From: JALOLV01 sp046295175 | GTDB taxonomy: Bacteria > Bacteroidota > Bacteroidia > Cytophagales > Spirosomataceae | DNA: 64,000 nucleotides | Reading direction: 5' to 3' | Assembly: GCA_046295175.1 (NCBI GenBank) | Contig: JBKBNY010000004.1 | Coordinates: 372,001-436,000, forward strand | In this document: positions 44,440 through 53,741 of the stretch, piece by piece | Layout of the letters: each line of letters starts with the position of its first letter | Position numbering within the stretch: the first letter of the stretch is position 1 | The notes under the pieces: model-generated | Databases searched by the model: none | What the model was told of the DNA's origin: nothing | The model's input: only the letters and a program-made list of their open reading frames with translations | Program-made: the position numbers and the translations under genes

Positions 44440-46374
44440 TTATCTTGCTTGAGGTTTTGTTGCTGGTTTTGATTTGTTATCGGCTGGCTTCTCAGGTGTT
44501 TTCTCTGGTGCATCAGGGTTTGTCGGTTTAGGAGCCGCTTTAGCACCCGCACTTGCCGCAACTGTAGTATATCTTGTATTGATAACTTGCTCTTTGTATG
44601 CCTGACGAGAAATTTTACGGGTCAGATATTTTTCAATCAATAACCCAGTTATTGGAGCCGAAGCCACACCACCAAAACCACCGTTTTCTACAACACATGC
44701 CACAGCAATTTTAGGATTATATCTCGGTGCAAATGCTATGAAAATCGCGTGGTCTTTCCCTTTTTTGTTTTGAGATGTACCAGTTTTACCACATACCTCA
44801 ATACCTACAGATTCTAAGTTTGCTGCTCGACCAGTACCTTGTTTGATTACAAGCGACATTCCGTTTACAACAGCTTCAAAATGCTTAGGGTCGATGTCGG
44901 TTTTATGAACTTGTCGAAGTTCGGAATCAATACCTTTACCATTTGCCCCAATACCTTTAATCAAATGTGGAGTTCTCCAATAACCCCTATTGGCTAATGT
45001 AGCACATAAATTTGCCAATTTTAAAACGTTTACCCCCAATTCACCTTCTCCAATACTAAGTGAATAAATGTTAGAAAACTTCCATTGCTCTTTGCCATAA
45101 ACTTTATCATACCGAGCCACGTCTGGCAATAAACCTTTGGTTTCAGAAGGCAAATCAATACCGAGTTTGCGTCCAAATCCAAATTTAGCAACCATTCCAT
45201 TCCAAACATTCAAGCCAATCCGAGCCGATTGAAACGGACTTTTTTCGTTATTATTCCCAATAATTTTACGGAAAACATTATAAAAATATGGGTTACTCGA
45301 TAGCTGAATTGCATAATTAAGATTTGATGCCTCGTATGGGCCACTGTGAAATGCAAACATCGAACCCGTACTAGCAAATGAAGTTGATGGAGTTATAACA
45401 CCTAATTCAAGTCCGATTGCGGCTTGTACGAGCTTAAAGGTAGAACCCGGACGATAAAATGCTGAAATCGCACGGTTGTTGAGTGGTCTGTCAGGATTTC
45501 TTGTTAACGAGAGGAAGTTTTTAGAAAACTCACGACCCGAAAGCAAAGACGGATTATATGTAGGGTAAGAACCCATCGCCAAAATCTCACCAGTTGCTGG
45601 TTCAATCGCCACAACCGAACCCACTTTATTTTGAAATAAACTATCGGCTAATTGCTGTACTTCAATATCGACCGATGAATATAGGTTTTTGCCAATAACC
45701 GCCAAAGTATCAAATTTCCCACCCTGATATACCCCTTTTTCTTCACCATGTACATCATACATCATGAATTTTACACCACGACGTCCACGCAATTCTCCTT
45801 CGTAATATTTTTCAAGTCCAGTAAGACCAATGTAGTCACCTTTTCGATAATATGGAACTGTCTGCTCTTCAAATTGCTTCTTGGGAATCTCCCCGATGTA
45901 ACCCAAAGCATTTGCCATGGTATTACCCGGATACGTTCTAAAAAATGACTGTTCAAATGTAAATCCTGGGAAATTCACCATTGCATCAGCGATTCTGCCG
46001 TAGTCTTCTTTTGAAAGTTGACGCATAAACAACGATGTCCTATTTGCCGAATATTCTTTGGCAGCATTCATTGTGCTATCAAAATACCCTCTTGTTATCC
46101 CCAAAAGTTTACAAAAAGTTAGTGTATCAATGCTTTTTACCTTGCGAGGGGTCACAAGCATATCATATACCTCAACATTAGCTACAAGGAGTCTTCCGTT
46201 TCGGTCATAAATTTGACCGCGAAGTGGAACTTGAATCTCTTTTTGAATAGCGTTTGTAGAACCTAAGGTATGGAATGTATCATCAATTACTTGAAGATAA
46301 AACAACCTCAACACATAAATTATCCCAACAAGAAAAATGAAACCAAGAATGGTTTGCTTACGGTCATCGAACAT
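44440..46374 (-). CDS. mrdA: Penicillin-binding protein 2
   Basis: 644 residues from the ATG at 46374 (MFDDRKQTILGF); a TTG ten codons upstream is possible but less likely. One N-terminal membrane helix (about 10-27), pedestal domain with IQVPLRGQIYDRNGRLLVAN, and transpeptidase domain with SxxK at S311 (RPGSTFKLVQ), an SxN-type motif near QLSSNPYF and KTGTSQNKKG. The tail of about 40 residues is Pro/Lys/Ala rich. It cross-links peptidoglycan during elongation with RodA, whose gene follows. Confidence 0.95.
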   Translation of the reverse strand: MFDDRKQTILGFIFLVGIIYVLRLFYLQVIDDTFHTLGSTNAIQKEIQVPLRGQIYDRNGRLLVANVEVYDMLVTPRKVKSIDTLTFCKLLGITRGYFDSTMNAAKEYSANRTSLFMRQLSKEDYGRIADAMVNFPGFTFEQSFFRTYPGNTMANALGYIGEIPKKQFEEQTVPYYRKGDYIGLTGLEKYYEGELRGRRGVKFMMYDVHGEEKGVYQGGKFDTLAVIGKNLYSSVDIEVQQLADSLFQNKVGSVVAIEPATGEILAMGSYPTYNPSLLSGREFSKNFLSLTRNPDRPLNNRAISAFYRPGSTFKLVQAAIGLELGVITPSTSFASTGSMFAFHSGPYEASNLNYAIQLSSNPYFYNVFRKIIGNNNEKSPFQSARIGLNVWNGMVAKFGFGRKLGIDLPSETKGLLPDVARYDKVYGKEQWKFSNIYSLSIGEGELGVNVLKLANLCATLANRGYWRTPHLIKGIGANGKGIDSELRQVHKTDIDPKHFEAVVNGMSLVIKQGTGRAANLESVGIEVCGKTGTSQNKKGKDHAIFIAFAPRYNPKIAVACVVENGGFGGVASAPITGLLIEKYLTRKISRQAYKEQVINTRYTTVAASAGAKAAPKPTNPDAPEKTPEKPADNKSKPATKPQAR

Positions 46375-46591
46375 ACTTCCTCTACGGATGGAGGGGTTTA
46401 ACAATTAAATTGAAATACAAAATTCTCTAAAATTCAACGAAAAAAGAATGTTTTTCTTCAATTTTTTATCAAATTTTTGATTTGCAGGTTAAATACCTAT
46501 TCTTTCTGCAAAAAGTGATAATTTTGTAATAAAATATCTGACTTTTGAATTAAAGTTTAGATAAGATTGGTCAATTTGATAAAAATATTGA

Positions 46592-47011
46592 ATGATTTTT
46601 TACGCAAAAAATATAGTTGAATTAAAAAACGTTGCTCAGCAATTATTGGCAACTGTCAAACAAAATAACATTTGGATATTTGAAGGTGAAATGGGTGCGG
46701 GCAAAACCACTCTCATAAAAGAAATATGCAAAAGTCTAAGGGTTTTGGGTAATGTACAGAGTCCGACTTTTTCGATTGTCAATGAATATTTAACCGAAAA
46801 TGAAGAAACAATTTATCATTTTGATTTTTATCGTTTAGAAAATGAAACCGAAGCACTCGATATCGGAATCGAAGAATATTTTTATTCGGGAGATTTATGC
46901 TTGATTGAGTGGGCCGAGAAAATTCCTAATTTGATTCCAAAGAAATTCATCAAAATTAAAATTTCAGTTTTGGAAGACGAAACTCGAAAAATAGAATTAA
47001 CCTTAAATTAG
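46592..47011 (+). CDS. tsaE: tRNA threonylcarbamoyladenosine biosynthesis ATPase TsaE
   Basis: 139 residues with Walker A EGEMGAGKTTLIKE (residues 31-44), followed by VQSPTFSIVNEY, IYHFDFYRL, and LIEWAEKIPNLIP. All are hallmark TsaE segments. The protein works with TsaB and TsaD in making the t6A37 modification of ANN-decoding tRNAs. The alanine dehydrogenase gene follows after 44 nt in the same direction; that pairing is frequent in Bacteroidetes (from memory). Confidence 0.95.
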   Translation: MIFYAKNIVELKNVAQQLLATVKQNNIWIFEGEMGAGKTTLIKEICKSLRVLGNVQSPTFSIVNEYLTENEETIYHFDFYRLENETEALDIGIEEYFYSGDLCLIEWAEKIPNLIPKKFIKIKISVLEDETRKIELTLN

Positions 47012-47055
47012 AATTACATAACTTCTGAAACTAAACTCGAAACCAACATTACATC

Positions 47056-48273
47056 ATGCCATCAAAATCAATTTCATCGTTAGCAATACAATCGGCTCTA
47101 TATCCGCAAGAAGCCCCACTTATGACCAAAGATGGAACAAAAGGGCTATTTATTGGATTACCAAAAGAGGTTTCGCTTCAAGAAAATAGAATTGCTTTGA
47201 CGCCAGATGCGGTCGGGCTTCTGGTACGTAATGGTCATGAAGTTGTTGTTGAAAAAGGTGCCGGCGATGAAGCTAAGTTTTTGGATAAAGATTACAGCGA
47301 AGCAGGTGCAAAAATCGCGTATTCGCCAGAGGAAGTATATGAATCTGATGTGATTCTTAAAATCGAGCCACTTGTCGATAAAGAGTTTGAGTATTTAAAG
47401 AGTAATCAAACCATCATTTCGACCCTCAATTTACCCAATTTAGAAAAGTCTTACTTTGAGAAATTGAATTCTAAGCAAGTTACGGCAATCGCTTTTGAAT
47501 ACATTCAGAATAAAGTCGGTGATTTTCCAATTATCAGAGCAATGAGCGAAATCGCAGGAAGCACGGTTATGCTGATAGCGGCCGAATACCTGAGTAGTGT
47601 CAATGACGGACGAGGAATTATTTTGGGAGGCATAACTGGTGTTCCGCCAACAAAAGTAGTAATCATCGGAGCGGGAACTGTCGGAGAATACGCAGCCCGA
47701 ACCGCACTCGGTTTAGGAGCTGAAATAAAGGTTTTCGACAAACACATTTATCGCCTACAAAGACTGAAATATTCGGTTGGACAGCATATTTACACATCTA
47801 TCATTGATTCTGAAACATTATCGGATGCCATTGAACGTGCTGATGTGGTGATTGGAGCAATGAGAGCCGAAGATAGCCTTTCGCCAATGATTGTTACGGA
47901 AGAAATGGTTTCCAAAATGAAATCGAATGCTGTTGTTATTGATGTATCAATTGACCAAGGCGGTTGTTTTGAAACTTCTGAAATGACAACGCACAGAAAT
48001 CCGATTTTCAAAAAGTACGATGTGATTCATTATTGTGTACCAAATATTCCGTCGAGGGTTGCACACACCGCAAGTATTGCATTGAGTAATGTCTTTACTC
48101 CTTTTCTACTAAAAACTGGTCGCTTGGGTGGAATCGACGAAATGATGTTCTCAAATCAATGGTTTATGAAAGGTGTTTATAGTTATCGTGGAAGTATTAC
48201 TAACCATCCGATTGCTCAAAAATTCAATTTACGATACCGAGATTTGGGATTACTTTTGGCAGCAAGAATGTAA
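47056..48273 (+). CDS. ald: Alanine dehydrogenase
   Basis: 405 residues. N-terminal AlaDh/PNT domain with GLPKEVSLQENRIALTPDAV, VEKGAGDEAKFLDKDYSEAG and KIEPL; NAD-binding domain with VVIIGAGTVGEYAARTALGL; IDVSIDQGGCFETSEMTTHR; and HYCVPNIPSRVAHTASIALS. It interconverts L-alanine and pyruvate with NAD. The N-terminus is about 30 residues longer than in classical Ald (first ATG used), common in Bacteroidetes. Cytoplasmic. Confidence 0.92.
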   Translation: MPSKSISSLAIQSALYPQEAPLMTKDGTKGLFIGLPKEVSLQENRIALTPDAVGLLVRNGHEVVVEKGAGDEAKFLDKDYSEAGAKIAYSPEEVYESDVILKIEPLVDKEFEYLKSNQTIISTLNLPNLEKSYFEKLNSKQVTAIAFEYIQNKVGDFPIIRAMSEIAGSTVMLIAAEYLSSVNDGRGIILGGITGVPPTKVVIIGAGTVGEYAARTALGLGAEIKVFDKHIYRLQRLKYSVGQHIYTSIIDSETLSDAIERADVVIGAMRAEDSLSPMIVTEEMVSKMKSNAVVIDVSIDQGGCFETSEMTTHRNPIFKKYDVIHYCVPNIPSRVAHTASIALSNVFTPFLLKTGRLGGIDEMMFSNQWFMKGVYSYRGSITNHPIAQKFNLRYRDLGLLLAARM

Positions 48274-48344
48274 AATCGCTGTTCAGGATGTTTATTAATT
48301 GTATTTCCTTTGATAAACAAGACAGACGATTAACGAACCTTAAA

Positions 48345-49901
48345 TCACCTCAATTTTCGCCAATTCTTTTTGATTCGGTTTGATGATAACCAATTTTTGG
48401 GTCGCTTACCGTTGTTATCGGTGTAGCATTCGTTAGATTGGTCTGGGAGTTTTCTAAAAAATGGTACAAATAGTCCACCATAAAAATCCAACCCTTTTGG
48501 ATTTCCGAGATTAATCAAACCAGCAATATTATCTGTTCCGAGAAAAAAGCCACCTGCACGTGCTGCAAGCCCAAATGTAAGGTTTCGATAACCATTTTGA
48601 AGTGTTATTGGCAACGATAAATCATACCATTTGGTTTCGATTCTTGGTGTAAATGAAATCATAGAATTTTGAATCATTCCTAAAGATTTTGGATTTCTCA
48701 AACTCTGAATCGCCGAAACATTAAAATAAACCTTTTCTGAATATTGGTAATCAAAACTTGCCGAAAGAGCCATAGGTAACCAACTTTGAAACGAACGATT
48801 GATGACATTAGGCTGGAAAACCGTATTCATTGAGTTCAGCAACATATCAGTAGTTTTGATTTTATTAAATGTTCCTGGTTCAATATTCACATTAGTTTTC
48901 TGAACATCTACTTGAGAAACAAAAGTTGGGTCGTTGAAATTGACAACTCCAACATCTAATAAAGCCACACTTGCCCTGTATTTATATTTATTTTGAGTAG
49001 GTTCGGCTATTGTTTTTCCTTTGTGTCGTTTGTAATATTTGATGTAGTCGGGTCGATATTCATAAACCAAGCCGATATCTCCACCATATCCAGTGCCAAC
49101 CCCATTCAAATTTATAGCATTCTCACTAAACCATGCACTTGTAAGTGTCATATTTTGGCTTGCTACACCGTAATTACCAACTGCTTCGAGCAATGTTATT
49201 CGTTGATTTTTTGAGGAAATTGGTGTAATACGAAAATCAATATCACGTCCTTCTCCATTGATATTGAGAGGCGTGCTAATCCTTTTTGCAGTAAAACCGA
49301 CTTTAAAGAAATCTTGGTCAGTTTCATTTAATACAACCCCAAATGTAAAAGCAGTTTCGTTGTAATAATTGAGATTGAGGTTAAATTGATTGTCGGTTCG
49401 GGTTGTACCACTCAAAATTGGGGCTTTAGTTCCTTGAATAATCAATAATCCTACATCTGTACTGGCATTATTCAGATTCGTCAATAATCTTACCCGTGAA
49501 GTAAGTGCGATTGCAAATTTTAATTTGTCATTTGTATAAAGTAGCGATGGGCCACGCAATTCGGCATTACTAAACGCTGTGGCTTTTTTTACATTATTTA
49601 GCCCTGCATATTCTTCTCTCCAAATTGCCTTGCCACTCGGTGCTAAATACTGAGATTGTACTCTTCCGGTGAATAATCGAGTAATTGAATAAGGAGCCTT
49701 CCACGAAGCATAATTATTAACAACCGATACATTACCTCCAACGAGATTTAAAACAAACTTATATCGAGAATCTGCCACATTTGCGGGATTAACATATACG
49801 GTGTTTGTTCCACCATAATTGCTGTTTGAAATGCCGAGCCATTGTTGAGCTGAAATTTTGGAGCATAAAAAAAGCATACTCCAAAAAGTAATTTTCTTCA
49901 T
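48345..49901 (-). CDS. DUF5723-type outer-membrane beta-barrel protein
   Basis: 518 residues with signal peptide 1-18 (FWSMLFLCSKISAQQ). The body is rich in alternating strands, opens with NSNYGGTNTVYVNPANVADS and contains FGVVLNETDQDFFKVGFTAK and YKYRASVALLDVG, the look of the DUF5723 family of Bacteroidetes outer-membrane proteins (PorV/FadL-like barrels). The barrel-like part ends around FYGGLFVPFF and a basic tail follows (NWLSSNRIKKNWRKLR). Function unknown; divergent from the ATP-grasp gene with back-to-back promoters. Confidence 0.8.
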   Translation of the reverse strand: MKKITFWSMLFLCSKISAQQWLGISNSNYGGTNTVYVNPANVADSRYKFVLNLVGGNVSVVNNYASWKAPYSITRLFTGRVQSQYLAPSGKAIWREEYAGLNNVKKATAFSNAELRGPSLLYTNDKLKFAIALTSRVRLLTNLNNASTDVGLLIIQGTKAPILSGTTRTDNQFNLNLNYYNETAFTFGVVLNETDQDFFKVGFTAKRISTPLNINGEGRDIDFRITPISSKNQRITLLEAVGNYGVASQNMTLTSAWFSENAINLNGVGTGYGGDIGLVYEYRPDYIKYYKRHKGKTIAEPTQNKYKYRASVALLDVGVVNFNDPTFVSQVDVQKTNVNIEPGTFNKIKTTDMLLNSMNTVFQPNVINRSFQSWLPMALSASFDYQYSEKVYFNVSAIQSLRNPKSLGMIQNSMISFTPRIETKWYDLSLPITLQNGYRNLTFGLAARAGGFFLGTDNIAGLINLGNPKGLDFYGGLFVPFFRKLPDQSNECYTDNNGKRPKNWLSSNRIKKNWRKLR

Positions 49902-49933
49902 TTAGAGATAAGGGACGTTTCTGAAAAGGGATA

Positions 49934-49964
49934 CAAAAATAGGTATTTATTGCAATTTTCCAAT
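49934..49964 (-). promoter_or_regulatory. Promoter of the DUF5723 gene
   Basis: On the minus strand ATTG (49961-49964), a 19-nt spacer, then TATTTTTG (49934-49941), a full -7 match. About 33 nt before the start codon. Confidence 0.6.
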
Positions 49965-49971
49965 TTAAACG

Positions 49972-50001
49972 TTTGGTAGAACCGAATAATTGCCTATATT
50001 G
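49972..50001 (+). promoter_or_regulatory. Promoter of the ATP-grasp gene
   Basis: TTTG at 49972-49975, a 19-nt spacer, then TATATTG at 49995-50001, close to TAnnTTTG but one T short. Only 7 bp separate its -33 box from that of the divergent promoter. Confidence 0.5.
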
Positions 50002-50032
50002 AAAACCAAAATTACTATCAAACCAAAGAAAT

Positions 50033-51463
50033 ATGAATTACAACTTTAACCAATACCAAACCGAAGGTTTTTTTGATGAAATGCTTGAAGCCAACGGCAA
50101 TAGTAGAGTGGGCAATCAAGTATTGAGAGAAAAAATTGAACAATTAACCCTGCAAGATTTACAAAACCGTCAACACGCTGCCGAACGAACGATGGTTACG
50201 GCTGGGATTACATTCAATGTGTATTCAGAAGAAGGTGGCACCGAAAGAATTATCCCGATTGATGTGATTCCGAGAATTTTGGATGCTTCTGAATGGAATC
50301 GGCTCGAAAGAGGGTTGATTCAAAGAATTACGGCTTTAAACGAATTCTTGAAAGATATTTACGGCAAACAAAATATCATACGTGATGGAATTGTCCCGCG
50401 AGAAATTATCGAGTCAAGCAAAGGTTTTTTGCCACAGTGTATCGGGATTCGCCCACCAAAAGACATTCATATTCATATAACAGGTACAGATTTAATTCGT
50501 GGAGACGATGGCGTTTTTAGGGTATTAGAAGATAACCTCCGCTGTCCATCGGGTGTATCATACATGCTCGAAAACCGTGAATTATCAAAACAAACCTTCC
50601 CAGATGTCCTTTCAAAATCGGGTGTGAGGTCAATTTCAGAATATCCTGCAAAATTACTCGAAGTATTACAATATATTACAGGTCGCCCCGACCCTACCGT
50701 TGTTGTTTTGACCCCTGGAATTTACAATTCAGCCTATTTTGAACATTCATATTTAGCTCAGCAAATGGGCGTGGAATTAGTGGATTATCGAGATTTGGTT
50801 GTTTCGGATGGATATGTAAAAATGCGTACAACCAAAGGTTTCAAGACAGTCGATGTCATTTACCGTAGAATTGATGATACATTTTTAGACCCTTTGGCGT
50901 TTAATCCACATTCGTTGATTGGAATTCCGGGTATTTTTGAAGCGTACAAAAAAGGGAATATTGCTCTTGCCAATGCTCCAGGTACTGGGGTTGCCGATGA
51001 TAAAGTTGTATATGCTTATGTGCCAAGAATCATCAAATACTACCTCGGCGAAGATGCCATCATCCCAAATGTTGATACTTATATCTGTGGTGAAGAAGAC
51101 GACATGAAATATGTTTTGGCGAATATTGAGCAATTAGTTGTAAAAGAAGCCAACGAAGCAGGTGGATACGGAATGTTGATTGGACCAAAAGCAACAAAAG
51201 AAGAACATGATATATTTAGACAGAGAATCAAGGATAATCCAAGAAATTACATCGCTCAACCTACGATTTCGCTTTCGAGAAGCCCATGTGTAATTGGCGA
51301 TGGCATTGAGGGTCGTCACGTAGATTTGCGTCCATATATACTTTATGGAAACGGAATTCATGTAACTCCGGGTGGTTTGACACGAGTTGCACTCCGAAAA
51401 GGCTCATTGGTTGTAAACTCATCTCAAGGCGGCGGAAGTAAAGATACTTGGGTATTATATTGA
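50033..51463 (+). CDS. Circularly permuted type 2 ATP-grasp protein (COG2308)
   Basis: 476 residues, normal family length. Diagnostic segments: YNQYQTEG-like N-terminus (NFNQYQTEGFFDEML), ERGLIQRITALNEFLKDIYG, PPKDIHIHITGTDLIRGDDG, RVLEDNLRCPSGVSYMLENR, VDVIYRRIDDTFLDPLAF, NAPGTGVADDKVVYAYVPRI, VVKEANEAGGYGMLIGPKA and the ending VALRKGSLVVNSSQGGGSKD TWVLY. The family usually forms an operon with an alpha-E protein and a transglutaminase-like protease and is predicted to make peptide-like bonds. Here both neighbours are missing. Confidence 0.92.
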   Translation: MNYNFNQYQTEGFFDEMLEANGNSRVGNQVLREKIEQLTLQDLQNRQHAAERTMVTAGITFNVYSEEGGTERIIPIDVIPRILDASEWNRLERGLIQRITALNEFLKDIYGKQNIIRDGIVPREIIESSKGFLPQCIGIRPPKDIHIHITGTDLIRGDDGVFRVLEDNLRCPSGVSYMLENRELSKQTFPDVLSKSGVRSISEYPAKLLEVLQYITGRPDPTVVVLTPGIYNSAYFEHSYLAQQMGVELVDYRDLVVSDGYVKMRTTKGFKTVDVIYRRIDDTFLDPLAFNPHSLIGIPGIFEAYKKGNIALANAPGTGVADDKVVYAYVPRIIKYYLGEDAIIPNVDTYICGEEDDMKYVLANIEQLVVKEANEAGGYGMLIGPKATKEEHDIFRQRIKDNPRNYIAQPTISLSRSPCVIGDGIEGRHVDLRPYILYGNGIHVTPGGLTRVALRKGSLVVNSSQGGGSKDTWVLY

Positions 51464-51469
51464 AACTAT

Positions 51470-51500
51470 GAACGGGTAAAAAACCCGTTCTACTATTTTT
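51470..51500 (+). terminator. Rho-independent terminator of the ATP-grasp gene
   Basis: GAACGGGT (51470-51477) pairs with ACCCGTTC (51483-51490) and is followed by a T-rich run. The single gene thus appears to end its transcript here. Confidence 0.8.
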
Positions 51501-51501
51501 A

Positions 51502-51533
51502 TTTGTAAACTTCATAAATCAAACCTAAATTTG
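51502..51533 (+). promoter_or_regulatory. Strong Bacteroidetes-type promoter for the DUF6580 gene
   Basis: TTTG at 51502-51505, a 20-nt spacer, then TAAATTTG at 51526-51533, a full match to both boxes. It also decides the start of the next gene: a TTG at 51531 lies inside the -7 box, so translation must begin at the ATG at 51555. Confidence 0.7.
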
Positions 51534-51554
51534 TGGCATAAATACATTCTAATA

Positions 51555-52103
51555 ATGCGTACATCAACATTAGTAACCATCATACTTTTAGCAGCACTTA
51601 CCAGATTGCTTCCACATCCGTTCAATTTTACGGCCGTAACAGCAATTGGCTTATTTGGTGCAGCTTATTTTAGCAAAGAAAAACATTGGGCATTCATCAT
51701 TCCGTTTGCTGCTATGTTGGTCAGCGATATTTGTTTAGAAGCCATGACTGGTTTTGGATTTTACAAAGGAATGTGGGTTACTTACCTTAGCTTTGCTTTG
51801 GTTATTGCTTTCGGATTTTTTGCATTGAGAAAAGTTAATACACTAAACATAATCTTGGGTTCGTTGGGTGGTTCATTGATTTTCTTTTTGATTACAAACT
51901 TTGCCTTCTTGTATCCAGAAGCACCAATTGCCAATCCAGCTTTAGGTCATTATCCTCATAATTTTTCTGGAATCATTGCTTCGTATTCGGCTGGGCTACC
52001 ATTTTTCCGTAATGCAATCGTAGGAGACTTATTCTATTCGGGAATCTTGTTTGGCTCATTTGCCTTGATTCAGAAATTTTACAAGCCTTTGCAAACAGCT
52101 TAA
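51555..52103 (+). CDS. DUF6580-type small membrane protein
   Basis: 182 residues from the ATG at 51555 with five to six hydrophobic helices. RLLPHPFNFTAVTAIGLFGA near the N-terminus, PFAAMLVSDICLEAM, and NFSGIIASYSAGLPFFRNAI with GDLFYSGILFGSFALI at the end resemble the DUF6580/ECF-substrate-binding (S component)-like family seen in Bacteroidetes. A role in vitamin or cofactor uptake is possible but unproven. Own promoter and own strong terminator: a one-gene unit. Confidence 0.75.
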   Translation: MRTSTLVTIILLAALTRLLPHPFNFTAVTAIGLFGAAYFSKEKHWAFIIPFAAMLVSDICLEAMTGFGFYKGMWVTYLSFALVIAFGFFALRKVNTLNIILGSLGGSLIFFLITNFAFLYPEAPIANPALGHYPHNFSGIIASYSAGLPFFRNAIVGDLFYSGILFGSFALIQKFYKPLQTA

Positions 52104-52126
52104 TTATAAGCCATTTTGATATTTTT

Positions 52127-52149
52127 AGCTGCTTCGGCAGCTTTTTTTA
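52127..52149 (+). terminator. UUCG-loop Rho-independent terminator
   Basis: AGCTGC-TTCG-GCAGCT followed by seven T residues, a textbook terminator 23 nt after the DUF6580 stop. It also shows that the flippase gene does not start at 52116, as an upstream extension would run through it. Confidence 0.92.
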
Positions 52150-52175
52150 TTTATTCAGAACGAAAGAGTGATTAT

Positions 52176-53723
52176 ATGGATACCGTAAAAAAGCAAGTTT
52201 TTTTAAGTACCGTTTTTTCGTATGCCGGAGTAGTTGTGGGGGCGATAAGCCAATGGTTTATAGTGCCAAATGTACTCACTAAGGCCGAAAATGGGCTTTT
52301 AGCAGTTTTGCTTTCTTACATGTATATCCTAATCCAGCTTTCAAATCTTGGTTTCAATAGTGCGGGTGGGCGATTTTTCCCTTCATTTTATAATCCTAAA
52401 AAAGGCCACAACGGCTATCTTTTTACTGGGATTTTCATTTCCACAATCGGTTTCCTGATTTGCCTTATCGGATTGTATTTTTACAAGAATAATGTATTGC
52501 TTGGCAATAGTTTTTTAAAACAAATCGAAATTCTTAAACCATTATTCAAAACAGAGAATAGTGAAAAATCTGCATTATTTATCAAATATTTTTATCTATT
52601 GATACCAATAACGCTCGGACAGCTACTATTCAACATCTTCGACAATTACGCAAAAAATCTTTATGATACTGCCACTGGTACATTTTTAAGTCAGTTTTTT
52701 CAGCGTTTTTGGCTTCTAATTTCATTCATTGTATTAGCACTTGATTGGGTTGATTTTGAAGGATTTATCTGGATTTGGTCATTGGCATTCATAATTCCGA
52801 CAGTGTTAATGATTATCCGAAGTATTCGTTTGGGCGGATTTTCTTTTAAACCAGATTTTTCGATTTTTACTACGGAGTTCCGAAAACCATTTGTTAATTA
52901 TTCGGCTTTAACAGTTTTGACTGGCTTTTCTACGATGATTATCATGTACATCGACAAAATTATGCTTGGATTAATCTCTGGGCTTGAAGATGCCGGAGTT
53001 TACAACACCGCTTCATTTTTTGGCAGTGTCATGGGGATGTCGCTCATGGCTACCTCAAAAGCAACTGCACCACTGATAGCAACATCAATGCAAAATAATG
53101 ATTTTGATAAAATTGATATACTCTACAAAAAAAGCTGTTTAACTCAATTGATTGTCGGATGCTGGATACTTGCCGGAATTTTAATCAATATTGATAATTT
53201 ATTCGCGTTTTTACCCCCAGATTATGAGGCCGGCAAATGGGTAATTATCATTTTAGGATTTGCAAAATTGTACGATTTGGCAACTGGCCTGAACGGATTA
53301 ATACTGGTTTACTCAAAATACTATCGTTATGATACTTACAGCATGCTTAGCTTGATAGTGTTTACGATAATCGCCAATTTTTACTTTATTCCGAGATTTG
53401 GATTGACGGGGGCTGCCATTGCAGCGGGGTTAGCAACAATATATTTCAATACAGTTAGATATTTTATTGTTTGGATAAAATTAGGGCTTCAACCATTTGA
53501 TTTTCAAAACATTAAGGTATTATTAATTGCTACGTTAATAACCTACATTTCATATATATTACCCCCTCTTGGCGAAAGCAAATTAATGGTTGTACTTGAT
53601 ATTGCCTACCGCTCTATTTTGTTGACTGTCGGTTTCGGCTACGCTATTTTTGTAAGTAAGGTATCGCCCGAATTAAATCAGATTGGACTAAATTTAATTG
53701 GTAGATTCTTCAAAAAACTGTAA
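52176..53723 (+). CDS. Oligosaccharide flippase (Wzx/MATE-like)
   Basis: 515 residues from the ATG at 52176 (MDTVKKQVFLSTVFSYAGVV). About 12-14 transmembrane helices. Typical flippase segments: QWFIVPNVLTKAENGLLAVL near the start, MYIDKIMLGLISGLEDAGVY and FIPRFGLTGAAIAAGLATI. It moves lipid-linked glycans across the inner membrane. First gene of a glycan island with two glycosyltransferases and a methyltransferase; the next gene starts 18 nt later. Confidence 0.88.
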   Translation: MDTVKKQVFLSTVFSYAGVVVGAISQWFIVPNVLTKAENGLLAVLLSYMYILIQLSNLGFNSAGGRFFPSFYNPKKGHNGYLFTGIFISTIGFLICLIGLYFYKNNVLLGNSFLKQIEILKPLFKTENSEKSALFIKYFYLLIPITLGQLLFNIFDNYAKNLYDTATGTFLSQFFQRFWLLISFIVLALDWVDFEGFIWIWSLAFIIPTVLMIIRSIRLGGFSFKPDFSIFTTEFRKPFVNYSALTVLTGFSTMIIMYIDKIMLGLISGLEDAGVYNTASFFGSVMGMSLMATSKATAPLIATSMQNNDFDKIDILYKKSCLTQLIVGCWILAGILINIDNLFAFLPPDYEAGKWVIIILGFAKLYDLATGLNGLILVYSKYYRYDTYSMLSLIVFTIIANFYFIPRFGLTGAAIAAGLATIYFNTVRYFIVWIKLGLQPFDFQNIKVLLIATLITYISYILPPLGESKLMVVLDIAYRSILLTVGFGYAIFVSKVSPELNQIGLNLIGRFFKKL

Positions 53724-53741
53724 AAACTATCTAAGCAAAAT

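Noticed and set aside
52116..52175. Upstream start for the flippase
   Set aside because: The extension would cover a textbook UUCG-loop terminator; the ATG at 52176 begins a normal flippase N-terminus.
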